Source: JBBSEX01 sp038239345 (lineage in GTDB: Bacteria > Acidobacteriota > Terriglobia > Bryobacterales > Bryobacteraceae). Taken from it: a stretch of 64,000 nucleotides of DNA. Under the pieces are notes generated by a model. That model did not search any database. It was not told the DNA's origin and saw nothing but the letters and a program-made list of their open reading frames with translations. The position numbers and the translations under genes are program-made. The DNA is taken from contig JBBSEX010000002.1 in the NCBI GenBank assembly GCA_038239345.1, forward strand, positions 438,669-502,668. Reading direction: 5' to 3'. Shown one piece after another: positions 25,394-34,305 of this stretch. Position 1 is the first letter of the stretch. Each line of letters starts with the position of its first letter.

Positions 25394-28009
25394 ATGACAA
25401 CATCCGCTGCGGCTAACTCCGAAAAAGCAAAGCCGAAGGCCCCGGCGATTAAAGTTTCACCCGCCATCCTTGATGCCACTAAGCAGGAAGCCGAAGAGTT
25501 GCTCAGAAGCTTGCGGACTTCTGCCGCCGGCCTGACGCAAACGGAGGCCGAGACGCGCGCCCGCAAGACGGGTCCAAATGAGGTGGCGCAAGAGCAGCGG
25601 AAGGGTTGGCCTATCCGCCTGCTGAAAATCATCCGCAATCCGCTGGTCATCCTTCTGGCGACGCTATCGGCGATCTCCTTTGGCACAGGTGACGCGCGCG
25701 CCGGCAGTGTCATGGCCGCAATGGTGGCGCTGAGTGTTGCCCTTCGCTTTTTTCAGGAAGCCAGAGCGGACGCAGCAGCGGAAAAGCTGAAAGCGATGAT
25801 TCACGTAACAGCCACCGTCGTCCGCGACGGTAAGGCGACGGAGATGCCGCTCCGGGAATTGGTGCCGGGAGATATCGTCAATCTCTCCGCTGGCGACATG
25901 ATCCCAGGTGACGTGCGGGTGCTATCAGCCAAAGACCTGTTCGTTAGTCAGGGCAGCCTCACCGGGGAGTCCTTCCCAGTCGAGAAATTTCACGAAGCCG
26001 ACGTTAAGGTTGGCAGCTCACCGACGGAGCTTAGCAATATCTGTTTCATGGGGACAAGCGTCGAAAGCGGTACCGCAACGGCGGTCGTAGTTATGACGGG
26101 GGCTACAACGTATCTCGGCAGTATGGCCGGGTCAATCACGGAGGAGCCTCCGCCAACAAGCTTCGACCAGGGCTTGACTCGCTTTACCTGGCTCATGCTC
26201 CGGTTCATGGCGGTTATGGTCCCTTTGGTCTTCCTGATCAACGGCTTCACAAAGCACGATTGGAAAGGGGCATTTTTCTTCGCGATGGCTGTGGCCGTGG
26301 GCCTCACGCCAGAAATGCTGCCGATGATTGTATCCGTCTGTCTCACCAAAGGCGCGCTTGCGATGAGCCGCAAAAAAGTGATTGTAAAGCGGCTGAACGC
26401 AATTCAGAACTTCGGAGGAATGGACGTATTATGCACCGACAAAACCGGAACACTTACGGAGGACCGCGTGGTTCTCCAGCGGCATTGCAATGTTGCAGGG
26501 CGAGAGACGGAGGAAGTACTCCTCGACGGGTACCTGATCAGCTATTTCCAAACCGGTCTGAAGAACCTGCTCGATCGGGCGATACTGGACAGCTCCGACT
26601 TCCACGATCAGGCAGTTGTCGAAAAGCACAAGAAGCTGGATGAGATTCCTTTCGACTTCAACCGGCGCATGATGTCGGTACTGGTCCAGAATCCGGAAGG
26701 GAAAACAATTCTCCTCACCAAGGGCGCTCCAGAGGAAGTCTTTCATCAATGTTCTCAGTTCGAGCTGGATGGGAAATTATCGCCGATGGACCCGAACTTG
26801 ATTGTTGGCCTGAAACAGAAGTACGAAAGCCTCAGCGAAGAAGGTTTTCGGGTTTTGGCCGTGGCGACGAAGGAACTACCAGGGAAGCAGGCTTGTGCCA
26901 AGTATGATGAACGCGACCTGGTATTGAAGGGTTACGTCGCTTTTTTAGACCCTCCAAAGAACACTGCCGGCCCCGCCATCGAGGCACTTCACAAGCATGG
27001 CGTGACCGTAAAAATCCTTACTGGGGACAACCAGCTTATTAGCCGTAAGATCTGTAAGGACGTGGGCCTTTCGGCCGACCCGATGATTTTGGGCGCCGAC
27101 GTGGAGAAAATGTCCGACTCCGAATTGTCTGAGGCGGCAGAAAAGGCGACCTTGTTCGCCCGGCTTTCTCCTGCCCACAAGCAGCGGGTGATCCGCGCAC
27201 TCCGGAGCAAAGGCCATGTGGTCGGATTTATGGGCGACGGTATCAACGACGCTCCCGCCCTCCGAGCCGCGGACATCGGCATCTCTGTCGACACGGCAAC
27301 GGACATCGCCAAGGAGTCGGCTGATCTGATCCTGTTGGAAAAGGACCTTATGGTGTTGGAAGGCGGCGTGATCGAGGGCCGAAAGGTTTTCGCCAACATT
27401 CTTAAATATATTCGAATGGGGGCGAGCTCCAATTTCGGGAATATGTTCAGCGTGCTGGGAGCGAGCGCCTTTCTCCCGTACATTCCAATGGCGCCGATCC
27501 AAGTGCTGAGCAACAACCTGCTCTACGATTTTTCGCAAATACCAATCCCGGTCGATGCAGTGGACGCGGAGCAAGTGGCGCAGCCAAGGCCCTGGAACCT
27601 TGGTGAAATCACGCGGTTCATTCTCTTTATTGGCCCGATCAGCTCAATCTTCGACTACACGACATTCTTCGTGATGCTCTGGGTTTTCAATTGCTGGGAT
27701 CCGGCCCGCGCGTCAGTGTTCCAGACTGGATGGTTCGTCGAGTCGCTGATGACTCAAACGCTTATTATTCACGTCATCCGCACAAACAAGATTCCGTTTT
27801 TCCAGAGCCGCGCGAGTTGGCCGCTGATAGCTACAACGTTAGCGATCATGGCGGTGGGAGTGTGGCTTCCCTACTCGCCGCTTGCCTCACCGCTGGGTCT
27901 GGCGCGCTTACCGCGGAACTATTGGCCGATTCTTAGTCTGACTCTTCTGTGTTATCTGAGCCTGACGCAATTGATCAAAGTCTGGTTATTGCGAAAGAAG
28001 TGGATATAA
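25394..28009 (+). CDS. mgtA: Magnesium-translocating P-type ATPase (MgtA/MgtB-like)
   Basis: This 871-residue P3-type ATPase most likely imports Mg2+ at the cost of ATP. The order is a hydrophilic N-terminus rich in Ala/Lys, helices M1-M2, an actuator domain with SLTGESFPVEK, M3-M4, the phosphorylation loop DKTGTLT, a nucleotide domain with KGAPEEVF, the hinge GDGINDAPAL, and the C-terminal helices. The segment AIQNFGGMDVLCTDKTG and the M6 region SNFGNMFSVLGAS match the MgtA type rather than Ca2+ or heavy-metal pumps. It lies 37 bases downstream of adhP and is probably co-transcribed. Confidence 0.93.
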   Translation: MTTSAAANSEKAKPKAPAIKVSPAILDATKQEAEELLRSLRTSAAGLTQTEAETRARKTGPNEVAQEQRKGWPIRLLKIIRNPLVILLATLSAISFGTGDARAGSVMAAMVALSVALRFFQEARADAAAEKLKAMIHVTATVVRDGKATEMPLRELVPGDIVNLSAGDMIPGDVRVLSAKDLFVSQGSLTGESFPVEKFHEADVKVGSSPTELSNICFMGTSVESGTATAVVVMTGATTYLGSMAGSITEEPPPTSFDQGLTRFTWLMLRFMAVMVPLVFLINGFTKHDWKGAFFFAMAVAVGLTPEMLPMIVSVCLTKGALAMSRKKVIVKRLNAIQNFGGMDVLCTDKTGTLTEDRVVLQRHCNVAGRETEEVLLDGYLISYFQTGLKNLLDRAILDSSDFHDQAVVEKHKKLDEIPFDFNRRMMSVLVQNPEGKTILLTKGAPEEVFHQCSQFELDGKLSPMDPNLIVGLKQKYESLSEEGFRVLAVATKELPGKQACAKYDERDLVLKGYVAFLDPPKNTAGPAIEALHKHGVTVKILTGDNQLISRKICKDVGLSADPMILGADVEKMSDSELSEAAEKATLFARLSPAHKQRVIRALRSKGHVVGFMGDGINDAPALRAADIGISVDTATDIAKESADLILLEKDLMVLEGGVIEGRKVFANILKYIRMGASSNFGNMFSVLGASAFLPYIPMAPIQVLSNNLLYDFSQIPIPVDAVDAEQVAQPRPWNLGEITRFILFIGPISSIFDYTTFFVMLWVFNCWDPARASVFQTGWFVESLMTQTLIIHVIRTNKIPFFQSRASWPLIATTLAIMAVGVWLPYSPLASPLGLARLPRNYWPILSLTLLCYLSLTQLIKVWLLRKKWI

Positions 28010-28030
28010 ATCGAAGATCGGCGGAGTGCG

Positions 28031-28264
28031 CTAAATTTGGTAGTCCAGAAGCCGAAGGCCGTCTTTATAAGACTCCTTCGCGGCTGTAGCCCGTTCTTGG
28101 GCCTCTCGCACTCGGAAGCCTGCCTGCTCCCAATGCTCCCAGGCGACGATGGAGTGATCGGCCGTAGCGAGATTTTCCTCTTCGCGAATCGCGGCGACCC
28201 ATAGATCGACCGCCGCCTTATAGGCATTCTGCAAGAGATCCAGCTCCGTGCGTTCGATCGGCAT
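28031..28264 (-). CDS. Small helical protein of unknown function
   Basis: This 77-residue acidic protein is almost certainly all-helical: it opens with MPIERTELDLLQNAYKAAVD and continues as amphipathic helix with WEHWEQAGFRVREAQERATA. Similar small proteins are, to my recollection, frequent in acidobacterial genomes, without known function. It lies on the minus strand between the mgtA and pyruvate-kinase-like genes, opposite to both, so it has its own promoter. Confidence 0.6.
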   Translation of the reverse strand: MPIERTELDLLQNAYKAAVDLWVAAIREEENLATADHSIVAWEHWEQAGFRVREAQERATAAKESYKDGLRLLDYQI

Positions 28265-28401
28265 GGCTCATTGTATTCCGCGAGGATGTCAGATTCATGT
28301 CTATCGGCCGCCCTGCATCCCCACTCGTGCATCGCGCTATGAACGCGCCGCCCTGTTAACACATCTGTAAAAGGGCCAGTGATCTGCACGCTTTTCAAGA
28401 C

Positions 28402-30255
28402 ATGCCATTGCATACCACGCCGCAGATCCGCAGCCTTCTCGCCACGCTCAAAGAACTTCGAGAGTCTTGTCTCTCCATGGAAAAGGAATTTGAAGCGTCC
28501 ATCGCTGAGGCCTGCCCACAATCCCGCCGCGGCGCGCGGAACCTGGTCCACTATCTGGCTATGCGCCAGGTAGATCTGCGCGATCTCCAAGGCCAACTGT
28601 CCGCCATGGGGCTTTCGTCACTCGGGCACAGCGAATCCAGCGCTCTGGCCGGAATTGAAGCCGTCATCACCATCCTGGAATCGGTATCGGGAGAGAAGCC
28701 AAACAATCCGTCCCCACCCGAGGGCGGCGTCGATTTGAAGACTGGCCCCGGTCTGCTGGCCGAGCAGGCCGAGCATCTCCTGGGACCGGTTCCCAAAGGC
28801 CGCGATGTTCGCATCATGGTGACGATGCCGTCCGAAGCTGCCCAGTCTTACGAGCTAGTTAGAACTCTGATCGAGGCGGGCATGGACGTCATGCGCGTGA
28901 ATTGCGCCCACGATTCCTCTCACGAATGGGAACTCATGATCGCGCATATGCGACGTGTTAACCAGGAATCAGGCAGACATTGCAAGGTGCTGATGGATCT
29001 GGCGGGCCCAAAACTGCGCACCGGCCCCATCCATCGTGGACACCACGTTGTGCGATGGCGAGTGGACAAGGACGGGCGCGGTAATGTCGTCGCCCCAGCG
29101 CGTATCGGGCTCGTTGCCAAGCACGCAAGCCTCGAATCCCTACCATCCGCCGACGCCTGGCTTCCAGTACCGGAAATTCTGCTGCGCTCCGTCCGCGTCG
29201 GCGATTCCGTCCAGATCAGGGACAGCCAGAAGAAGAAGCGACGCCTGACGGTAATCCAGAAGGCCGATCACGCATGCATTTGCACCTGCGAACAAGGCGC
29301 CTACATCCTAAGCCGCGCTGAATTATTGCTACTGCGCGACGGTGAGAAAATCGCCGAGAGTCACGCCGGCGACGTCCCGTTCATTGAGGAACCCATTCGC
29401 CTGCACCCCGGTGATTCATTGGTCTTAACCAAGGAGGAGAACCAGCTTCTGGCGCAGCATCATAACATCCCGCACGTTGCCTGCACACTTCCTGAGGCCT
29501 TTTCCACCGCGCAGGCGGGCCAGCCGGTCTTCTTCGACGACGGCAAAATCGAAGGCGGCATTCGCGAGGTTCATCCCGACCATATGCTGATTGAGATCGT
29601 GCACACGGGCGCACGCGAGGCCAAGCTCGGTTCGGCCAAGGGCATTAATCTTCCGGAGACCGACCTTGGCGTCGCCGCGATGACGGAGAAAGACCGGCAC
29701 GACCTCGATTTTGTCGCCGAACATGCCGACATCGTCGGCCTATCCTTCGTGCGCCGTCCTGAGGATGTAGTGGAGTTACAGAAGGAACTGGCGGCGCGCG
29801 GCAAAAGCGGGCTCGGGATTATCCTCAAGATCGAAAGCCGGCAAGCATTCGATCAGCTTCCGTTCATCCTGCTTGCGGCGCTGCGCCAGCAGCCGGTTGG
29901 AGTCATGGTGGCACGGGGTGATCTTGCCGTCGAGGTCGGCTTCGAACGTCTCGCCGAAGTCCAGGAGGAAGTCCTTTGGCTAAGCGAGGCGGCGCACCTT
30001 CCGGTGATCTGGGCTACGCAGGTGCTGGAAACGCTCGCCAAGACAGGCATTCCCACGCGCGCCGAAGTGACCGATGCCGCGATGGGCGTCCGCGCCGAGT
30101 GCGTCATGCTCAACAAGGGCGAGCACATCGTTGACGCCGTCCGCTTCCTGGATCACGTTCTGCACCACATGCAAGCTCATCACTTAAAGAAGCGCTCTAT
30201 GCTCCGCCGCCTGGCCGTAGCGCAAGTCAACCACGCTGCGTCCCCCGGAGCTTGA
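28402..30255 (+). CDS. Pyruvate-kinase-like protein with N-terminal extension and no C-terminal domain
   Basis: This 617-residue protein contains a pyruvate kinase barrel in unusual form. Residues 1-110 are a helical extension not found in classical enzymes. The barrel starts near residue 135 (RIMVTMPSEAAQSYELVRTL) and keeps the substrate loop VLMDLAGPKLRTG (about 196-208), the catalytic Lys in IILKIESRQAF, the metal-binding MVARGDLAVEV and the Thr in ATQVLETLAKTGIPTRAEV. The B-domain region between RTG and the DDGKIEGG strand is about 170 residues, roughly twice normal. The protein ends soon after LNKGEHIVDAV, so the C-terminal regulatory domain is missing. It may convert phosphoenolpyruvate and ADP without allosteric control, or use another substrate. 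Confidence 0.85.
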   Translation: MPLHTTPQIRSLLATLKELRESCLSMEKEFEASIAEACPQSRRGARNLVHYLAMRQVDLRDLQGQLSAMGLSSLGHSESSALAGIEAVITILESVSGEKPNNPSPPEGGVDLKTGPGLLAEQAEHLLGPVPKGRDVRIMVTMPSEAAQSYELVRTLIEAGMDVMRVNCAHDSSHEWELMIAHMRRVNQESGRHCKVLMDLAGPKLRTGPIHRGHHVVRWRVDKDGRGNVVAPARIGLVAKHASLESLPSADAWLPVPEILLRSVRVGDSVQIRDSQKKKRRLTVIQKADHACICTCEQGAYILSRAELLLLRDGEKIAESHAGDVPFIEEPIRLHPGDSLVLTKEENQLLAQHHNIPHVACTLPEAFSTAQAGQPVFFDDGKIEGGIREVHPDHMLIEIVHTGAREAKLGSAKGINLPETDLGVAAMTEKDRHDLDFVAEHADIVGLSFVRRPEDVVELQKELAARGKSGLGIILKIESRQAFDQLPFILLAALRQQPVGVMVARGDLAVEVGFERLAEVQEEVLWLSEAAHLPVIWATQVLETLAKTGIPTRAEVTDAAMGVRAECVMLNKGEHIVDAVRFLDHVLHHMQAHHLKKRSMLRRLAVAQVNHAASPGA

Positions 30256-30277
30256 TTCCAGCTAAGCATGGCCCAGA

Positions 30278-31396
30278 TCATAGCTCGGCGATTACTTGCT
30301 CGACCGGACGTCTCAAGGAGCGCGGCATCGGAGCCGCATAACCGAAGCGAACCAGAAGCTGTGGTCGAGCCTGCCCCAGGGCCAGAGCACTCTGGAACTG
30401 CTCCCGGAGATGAGCCACCTCGATCGGCTGGTTCAAGCAAGCCGATCTGATGTTCAAGCAAGTCATTGAGAGTGCCGCTCGCTGGTACACCCGTCCCGTG
30501 CGCACCCACGCCGTCTTATCGTCCGCTGCCGAAACAACGATCATCGCTCCCGCGGAACTCAGAAGTTTTTTGCCGTCCGCATCAGCTTCCTTGCGCGGCG
30601 TAGTGCCAGTCACAAACATCTGTCCCAGCCATCGGGGTACTTCGGGGTTCCCCGAACACCGCAAGGCCAGACCGTCGAACGATGTTAAAGCCTCTTTCTT
30701 GTTGAATCGCAGCCATTGAATTAGCTCTTTGACAAACGCTTTATCGGCGTACTGGCTCAGATCACCCTGAGCGACATAGTCCCTTACGGTATTCAGGCCT
30801 GAGGATCCTAAGACGAATTGTAATGACACACCCGGCTCCAGGGGTACCATCCGCAGCGTGTCCAGACCCGCTCCTTCGATAGCTTTTCCGCTGTATTCCG
30901 AACGGGTATTCTGCCGCATAGGAATTGCGTCGAAAAGTGGACCTCCGTGTGGAGTATCCGCCGTCACTTCGATGCGAATAAAATCGACAGTATCGGGATA
31001 TGTTACGTTGCACCTGTATCCAGCCGCGCGCGCGGCAATGACAAAATTTTCGAGTGCGCACCCGAGGCTGATCCATAATTCACGATTATCGGGATCGACG
31101 ATCGGCAGTCGCCGGCTGTAATCGGGATGGATTTCGATCGCGCGATCTCGAATGACAAACTTCCACGGCTGCGCGTTGTGGGCATTAGCGGCGAGTGTCG
31201 CGTAGCGAAGGATTTCACGCATCTGCGCGGGCACCTCAGGAACTCTCCGGAGCTTCGTTCGACTCCGATTAGCTTGCTCGGCGTAATTCAACCAAGGTGC
31301 ATAGTCGACAACCAGGTATCCGCCAACTACGGCGATTGCGGCAGCAGGCAAAAATTTCAAGACAGTGCGACGGTTAAAGCTCCCCGTTTTAGTCAT
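30278..31396 (-). CDS. Acg-family nitroreductase-like flavoprotein with export signal
   Basis: This 372-residue protein belongs to the nitroreductase/Acg fold that binds FMN. It opens with a twin-Arg-type signal (NRRTVLKFLPAAAIAVVGGYLV), so it is probably exported or membrane-anchored. The first nitroreductase half starts with YATLAANAHNAQPWKFVIRD; the second contains MFVTGTTPRKEADADGKKLL and GRVYQRAALSMTCLNIRSAC. Two degenerate halves in one chain is the Acg layout known from Mycobacterium tuberculosis Rv2032 and Rv3131, which are induced under low oxygen. It converges on the pyruvate-kinase-like gene with a 22-base gap and diverges from the cytochrome c gene. Confidence 0.87.
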   Translation of the reverse strand: MTKTGSFNRRTVLKFLPAAAIAVVGGYLVVDYAPWLNYAEQANRSRTKLRRVPEVPAQMREILRYATLAANAHNAQPWKFVIRDRAIEIHPDYSRRLPIVDPDNRELWISLGCALENFVIAARAAGYRCNVTYPDTVDFIRIEVTADTPHGGPLFDAIPMRQNTRSEYSGKAIEGAGLDTLRMVPLEPGVSLQFVLGSSGLNTVRDYVAQGDLSQYADKAFVKELIQWLRFNKKEALTSFDGLALRCSGNPEVPRWLGQMFVTGTTPRKEADADGKKLLSSAGAMIVVSAADDKTAWVRTGRVYQRAALSMTCLNIRSACLNQPIEVAHLREQFQSALALGQARPQLLVRFGYAAPMPRSLRRPVEQVIAEL

Positions 31397-31516
31397 GGAT
31401 TAGTTTGTTGCCTTCCCTCACAGCTTTTCGGGGTCCAAACCGCTCGATCCCTAGAGCAGATCCATGTTGACGCGTTCCGGCTCACTCTCTTCGAGCGATC
31501 TTGTCGAGACCGCTGG

Positions 31517-31530
31517 CGGTCAATTGACCG
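31517..31530. promoter_or_regulatory. Perfect 14-bp palindrome between nitroreductase and cytochrome c genes
   Basis: CGGTCAATTGACCG is a perfect palindrome in the 270-base gap between the two divergent genes, a typical operator position. Its half-sites (GTCAA/TTGAC) are those of the dyad at 24223-24240 in reverse arrangement. The regulator is unknown. Confidence 0.45.
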
Positions 31531-31666
31531 TATATCGTTACCAGGCTAGGCATCGCAGGCGCTGCTCCGGCATTTCTGTGCCTTTAAATTCCGGTAAGTG
31601 GCTGATACGGCCCGCCGACAGACCATGGTGCCGTAGATGCATCCTGGATTGCAGTGGAAAGATAAA

Positions 31667-32119
31667 ATGCAATATAACAAGCTGCACATGGCGTTTTGTT
31701 TCGGCCTGATCGTGGCGGCCGCGGGATCGGCACAGGTTGCCGGCGTTAAGCATTCACCGGTTGCCCCCGAACCCGGTAACACGCACCTGATTCATTCCGT
31801 GGAAGGTAGTGCTCTGTTCAAGGCATATTGTGCCGCCTGCCATGGAACCGATGCGAAAGGAACCGGGCCAATGTCCGAATACCTCAAGGTGAAAACGCCC
31901 GACCTCACCCGAATCAGCGAGCGGGCGGGAGGCACCTTTCCACTGACTCGCGTTCAAAGAATCATTTCAGGGGAGGACAACATCAAGTCGGGCCATGGAA
32001 CTCAAGCGATGCCTGTCTGGGGACCGATTTTCTCTCAGGTTTCAAGCGATCGGGACTGGGGACGAATGCGAGTGTATAATCTGGCGGAATTCATTGGAAC
32101 ACTGCAGCAGAAGAATTAG
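31667..32119 (+). CDS. Secreted monohaem cytochrome c
   Basis: This protein of about 150 residues has a signal peptide (MAFCFGLIVAAAGSAQVAG) and one haem-binding motif CAACH (in AYCAACHGTDAKGTGP). The distal Met ligand is likely in AMPVWGPIF. It is a class I periplasmic electron carrier. ATG 31667 (MQYNKLHMAF) is preferred; an ATG at 31637 adds ten residues before the signal peptide. The divergent nitroreductase gene and the palindrome between them suggest shared control. No oxidase genes are adjacent, so the electron partner is unknown. Confidence 0.9.
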   Translation: MQYNKLHMAFCFGLIVAAAGSAQVAGVKHSPVAPEPGNTHLIHSVEGSALFKAYCAACHGTDAKGTGPMSEYLKVKTPDLTRISERAGGTFPLTRVQRIISGEDNIKSGHGTQAMPVWGPIFSQVSSDRDWGRMRVYNLAEFIGTLQQKN

Positions 32120-32154
32120 GCGAGCCTGCTGATCGTACAAGCCTGATTAGCTGA

Positions 32155-32346
32155 GATCAAAAGGACCGCATACATGACGACAAGTACGACCCCGCATCCG
32201 CCGAGCGCAAGAAACTGACCGAGCATTCTGACCGGGTGAACGCCGCGCGTCGCCACATTCCGATGGTGAAAATCGACAAGCCTTTGAGGACTCACCCGCC
32301 GGTTGGCCCCAACAGCCGACTTACGGATAAGCTGCGTTCGCGTTGA
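32155..32346 (+). pseudogene. Coding-like fragment without start codon
   Basis: The frame from 32155 to the TGA at 32344-32346 reads as a basic, protein-like sequence (DDKYDPASAERKKLTEHSDR, later MVKIDKPLRTHPPVGPNSRL) but has no ATG, GTG or TTG near its beginning, and a stop lies just upstream. It may be the end of a decayed gene. No family was recognised. Confidence 0.3.
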
Positions 32347-32358
32347 TATACTGCGAAC

Positions 32359-34302
32359 TTGTATATTCGGACTTTGCTCGCCAGTCTTGCGCTGCCACTT
32401 CTAGCGCAACTGCAAACTGCTCAGGAACCCGTTCGCTACGAGTTGCGGTTCCCTAATGCCACGCATCATGAAGCGGAGATCCGCGCGACTTTCTCTGGTG
32501 TCACCGCGCCGGTGTTGGAAGTAGTGATGAGCCGGTCGTCCCCCGGACGATATGCGCTGCATGAATTCGCCAAGAACGTTTATAACTTTCGGGCAACGGA
32601 TGGAATGGGGCATGCGCTGCCAGTGACGCGGCCTTCGCCCTATCAATGGAACGTCGGCGAACACAAGGGAACGGTTGTAATCGATTACACGCTCTACGGC
32701 GACCGGGCCGACGGCACTTACAACGGCATCGACGCAACGCACGCACATTTGAATATTCCAGCGACGCTGATCTGGGCGCATCAGTTTTATCAGGCGCCGG
32801 CATCCATTCGATTTGAGGTTCCGGCGGGTTCTAACTGGAAAGTCGCCACGCAACTGTTGCCGGGCCGCGATGGCACTTATCTGGCTCCCAATGTCGATTG
32901 GATGATGGACAGTCCGGTGGAGTTGAGCGCCTTCACCATGCGCGAGTGGAAGGTCGGCGATGCTCAATTCCGCATGGCGCTCCATCATATGGGAATTGAA
33001 GAAGAGGCCAGCGCCTATGCTCGCATGTCTGAGGCGGTGGTGCTGGAAGAAGAAGGAATATTCGGATCTCTGGCGAAGTACGACAATGGCACATATACTT
33101 TTCTGCTGGATTATTTGCCGTACGCGTCGGGCGATGGCATGGAGCACCGCGACTCGACGATCATCGCAGGCACGCACGATCTGAAAGACGATGCGGCTTC
33201 GATGATCGGCACCGTTTCCCACGAATTCTTTCATTCCTGGAATGTCGAGCGGATTCGCCCCAAAGGGCTGGAGCCGTTTGATTTCGAACACGCCAATATG
33301 TCAGGCGAATTATGGTTTGCCGAGGGGATTACCAGCTATTACGGCCCTCTGACACTGAAACGATCGGGCTTGTGGAGTTCAAATCGCTTCCTGAAAGGTC
33401 TGGGTTACGCCGTCGGCGCGGTTCTGAACGCCCCCGGACGCCAGATATTCGATGTAATCGATATGAGCCGTCAAGCGCCGTTCGTCGACGCCGCAACCGC
33501 TAACGATCCGGTGAATTACGCCAACACGTTCATCTCGTATTACACCTATGGCGAGGCACTTGGCTTAGGAATCGATCTCTCCATCCGCAGCCGCTTTCCG
33601 GGCAAGACGCTGGACGATTGGATGCGCGCGATGTGGCGCGAACATCCCGACGTGCAGAAGCCGTATACACTGGCGGATCTGCAAGCCACGCTAGCCGGGA
33701 TTACCAGCAAAGAGTTCGCCGATGAAATCTTTCGGCGTCACATTTATGGACTGGAGCCGCTGGACTATGCGTCGTTGCTGGCGCGGGCGGGTCTTCTGCT
33801 TGAAAAAGAAAAACCGGGAAAGGTGTGGCTGGGCGCGCACCCGCTGCATTTCTCTGAAAAGGGCGTGGAAGTAGGGATCACCCTCCGCAACTCCCCGCTG
33901 TATCTGGCGGGACTCGATCATGGGGATCTGGTCGTGGAGTGGGATGGCAAGATCCTCAAGAATGAGAAAGAACTCGACGCTTGGCTCGATACTCATAAAC
34001 CTGGCGATAAGGTCAAGTTGAAGATGGAAAGCCGGAGCGGCAAGAAAGATGTCGAGGTAGAGTTGGCCGAGTCGCCCGCGCTGCATATTGTTGAATTTGA
34101 GCAGGCGGGGCGTCCGCTAACAGCGGAAATGGCTTCGTTTCGCGCAGAGTGGCTGGGTTCAAAGGCGATTCGTCCGCTGCCTAAGCTGGAAAAGTATTGC
34201 CACGAATGCAAGCGCGCGTTCCAGTTTGAATATGATAAGTGCCCGTATGACGGTACGGATTTGAAGATTACGAGATTTGTAGAGCCCGCGAAAACAAAGT
34301 AA
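32359..34302 (+). CDS. M61-family peptidase with PDZ domain and C-terminal Cys-rich tail
   Basis: This 647-residue secreted metallopeptidase resembles M61 glycyl aminopeptidases. TTG 32359 begins directly on a signal peptide (MYIRTLLASLALPLLAQLQ). An N-terminal beta domain (residues about 25-200) is followed by the catalytic domain with zinc ligands His288 and His292 (HEFFH) and Glu322 (FAEGITSYY). A PDZ domain at about 480-580 (SPLYLAGLDHGDLVVEWDG) probably binds substrate. The final 35 residues carry CHEC and CPYDGTDL, a small zinc-ribbon-like motif that is unusual on an exported protease. The ankyrin gene follows after 3 bases. Confidence 0.92.
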   Translation: MYIRTLLASLALPLLAQLQTAQEPVRYELRFPNATHHEAEIRATFSGVTAPVLEVVMSRSSPGRYALHEFAKNVYNFRATDGMGHALPVTRPSPYQWNVGEHKGTVVIDYTLYGDRADGTYNGIDATHAHLNIPATLIWAHQFYQAPASIRFEVPAGSNWKVATQLLPGRDGTYLAPNVDWMMDSPVELSAFTMREWKVGDAQFRMALHHMGIEEEASAYARMSEAVVLEEEGIFGSLAKYDNGTYTFLLDYLPYASGDGMEHRDSTIIAGTHDLKDDAASMIGTVSHEFFHSWNVERIRPKGLEPFDFEHANMSGELWFAEGITSYYGPLTLKRSGLWSSNRFLKGLGYAVGAVLNAPGRQIFDVIDMSRQAPFVDAATANDPVNYANTFISYYTYGEALGLGIDLSIRSRFPGKTLDDWMRAMWREHPDVQKPYTLADLQATLAGITSKEFADEIFRRHIYGLEPLDYASLLARAGLLLEKEKPGKVWLGAHPLHFSEKGVEVGITLRNSPLYLAGLDHGDLVVEWDGKILKNEKELDAWLDTHKPGDKVKLKMESRSGKKDVEVELAESPALHIVEFEQAGRPLTAEMASFRAEWLGSKAIRPLPKLEKYCHECKRAFQFEYDKCPYDGTDLKITRFVEPAKTK

Positions 34303-34305
34303 TCG

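Noticed and set aside
27952..28596. 214-codon minus-strand frame overlapping the 77-aa gene and the pyruvate-kinase-like gene
   Set aside because: It covers two better genes in another frame and shows no domain.
16744..32119. FNR/CRP-type boxes (TTGAT-N4-ATCAA) expected for a low-oxygen regulon
   Set aside because: None with the proper spacing was found by eye; only related dyads with other spacing.
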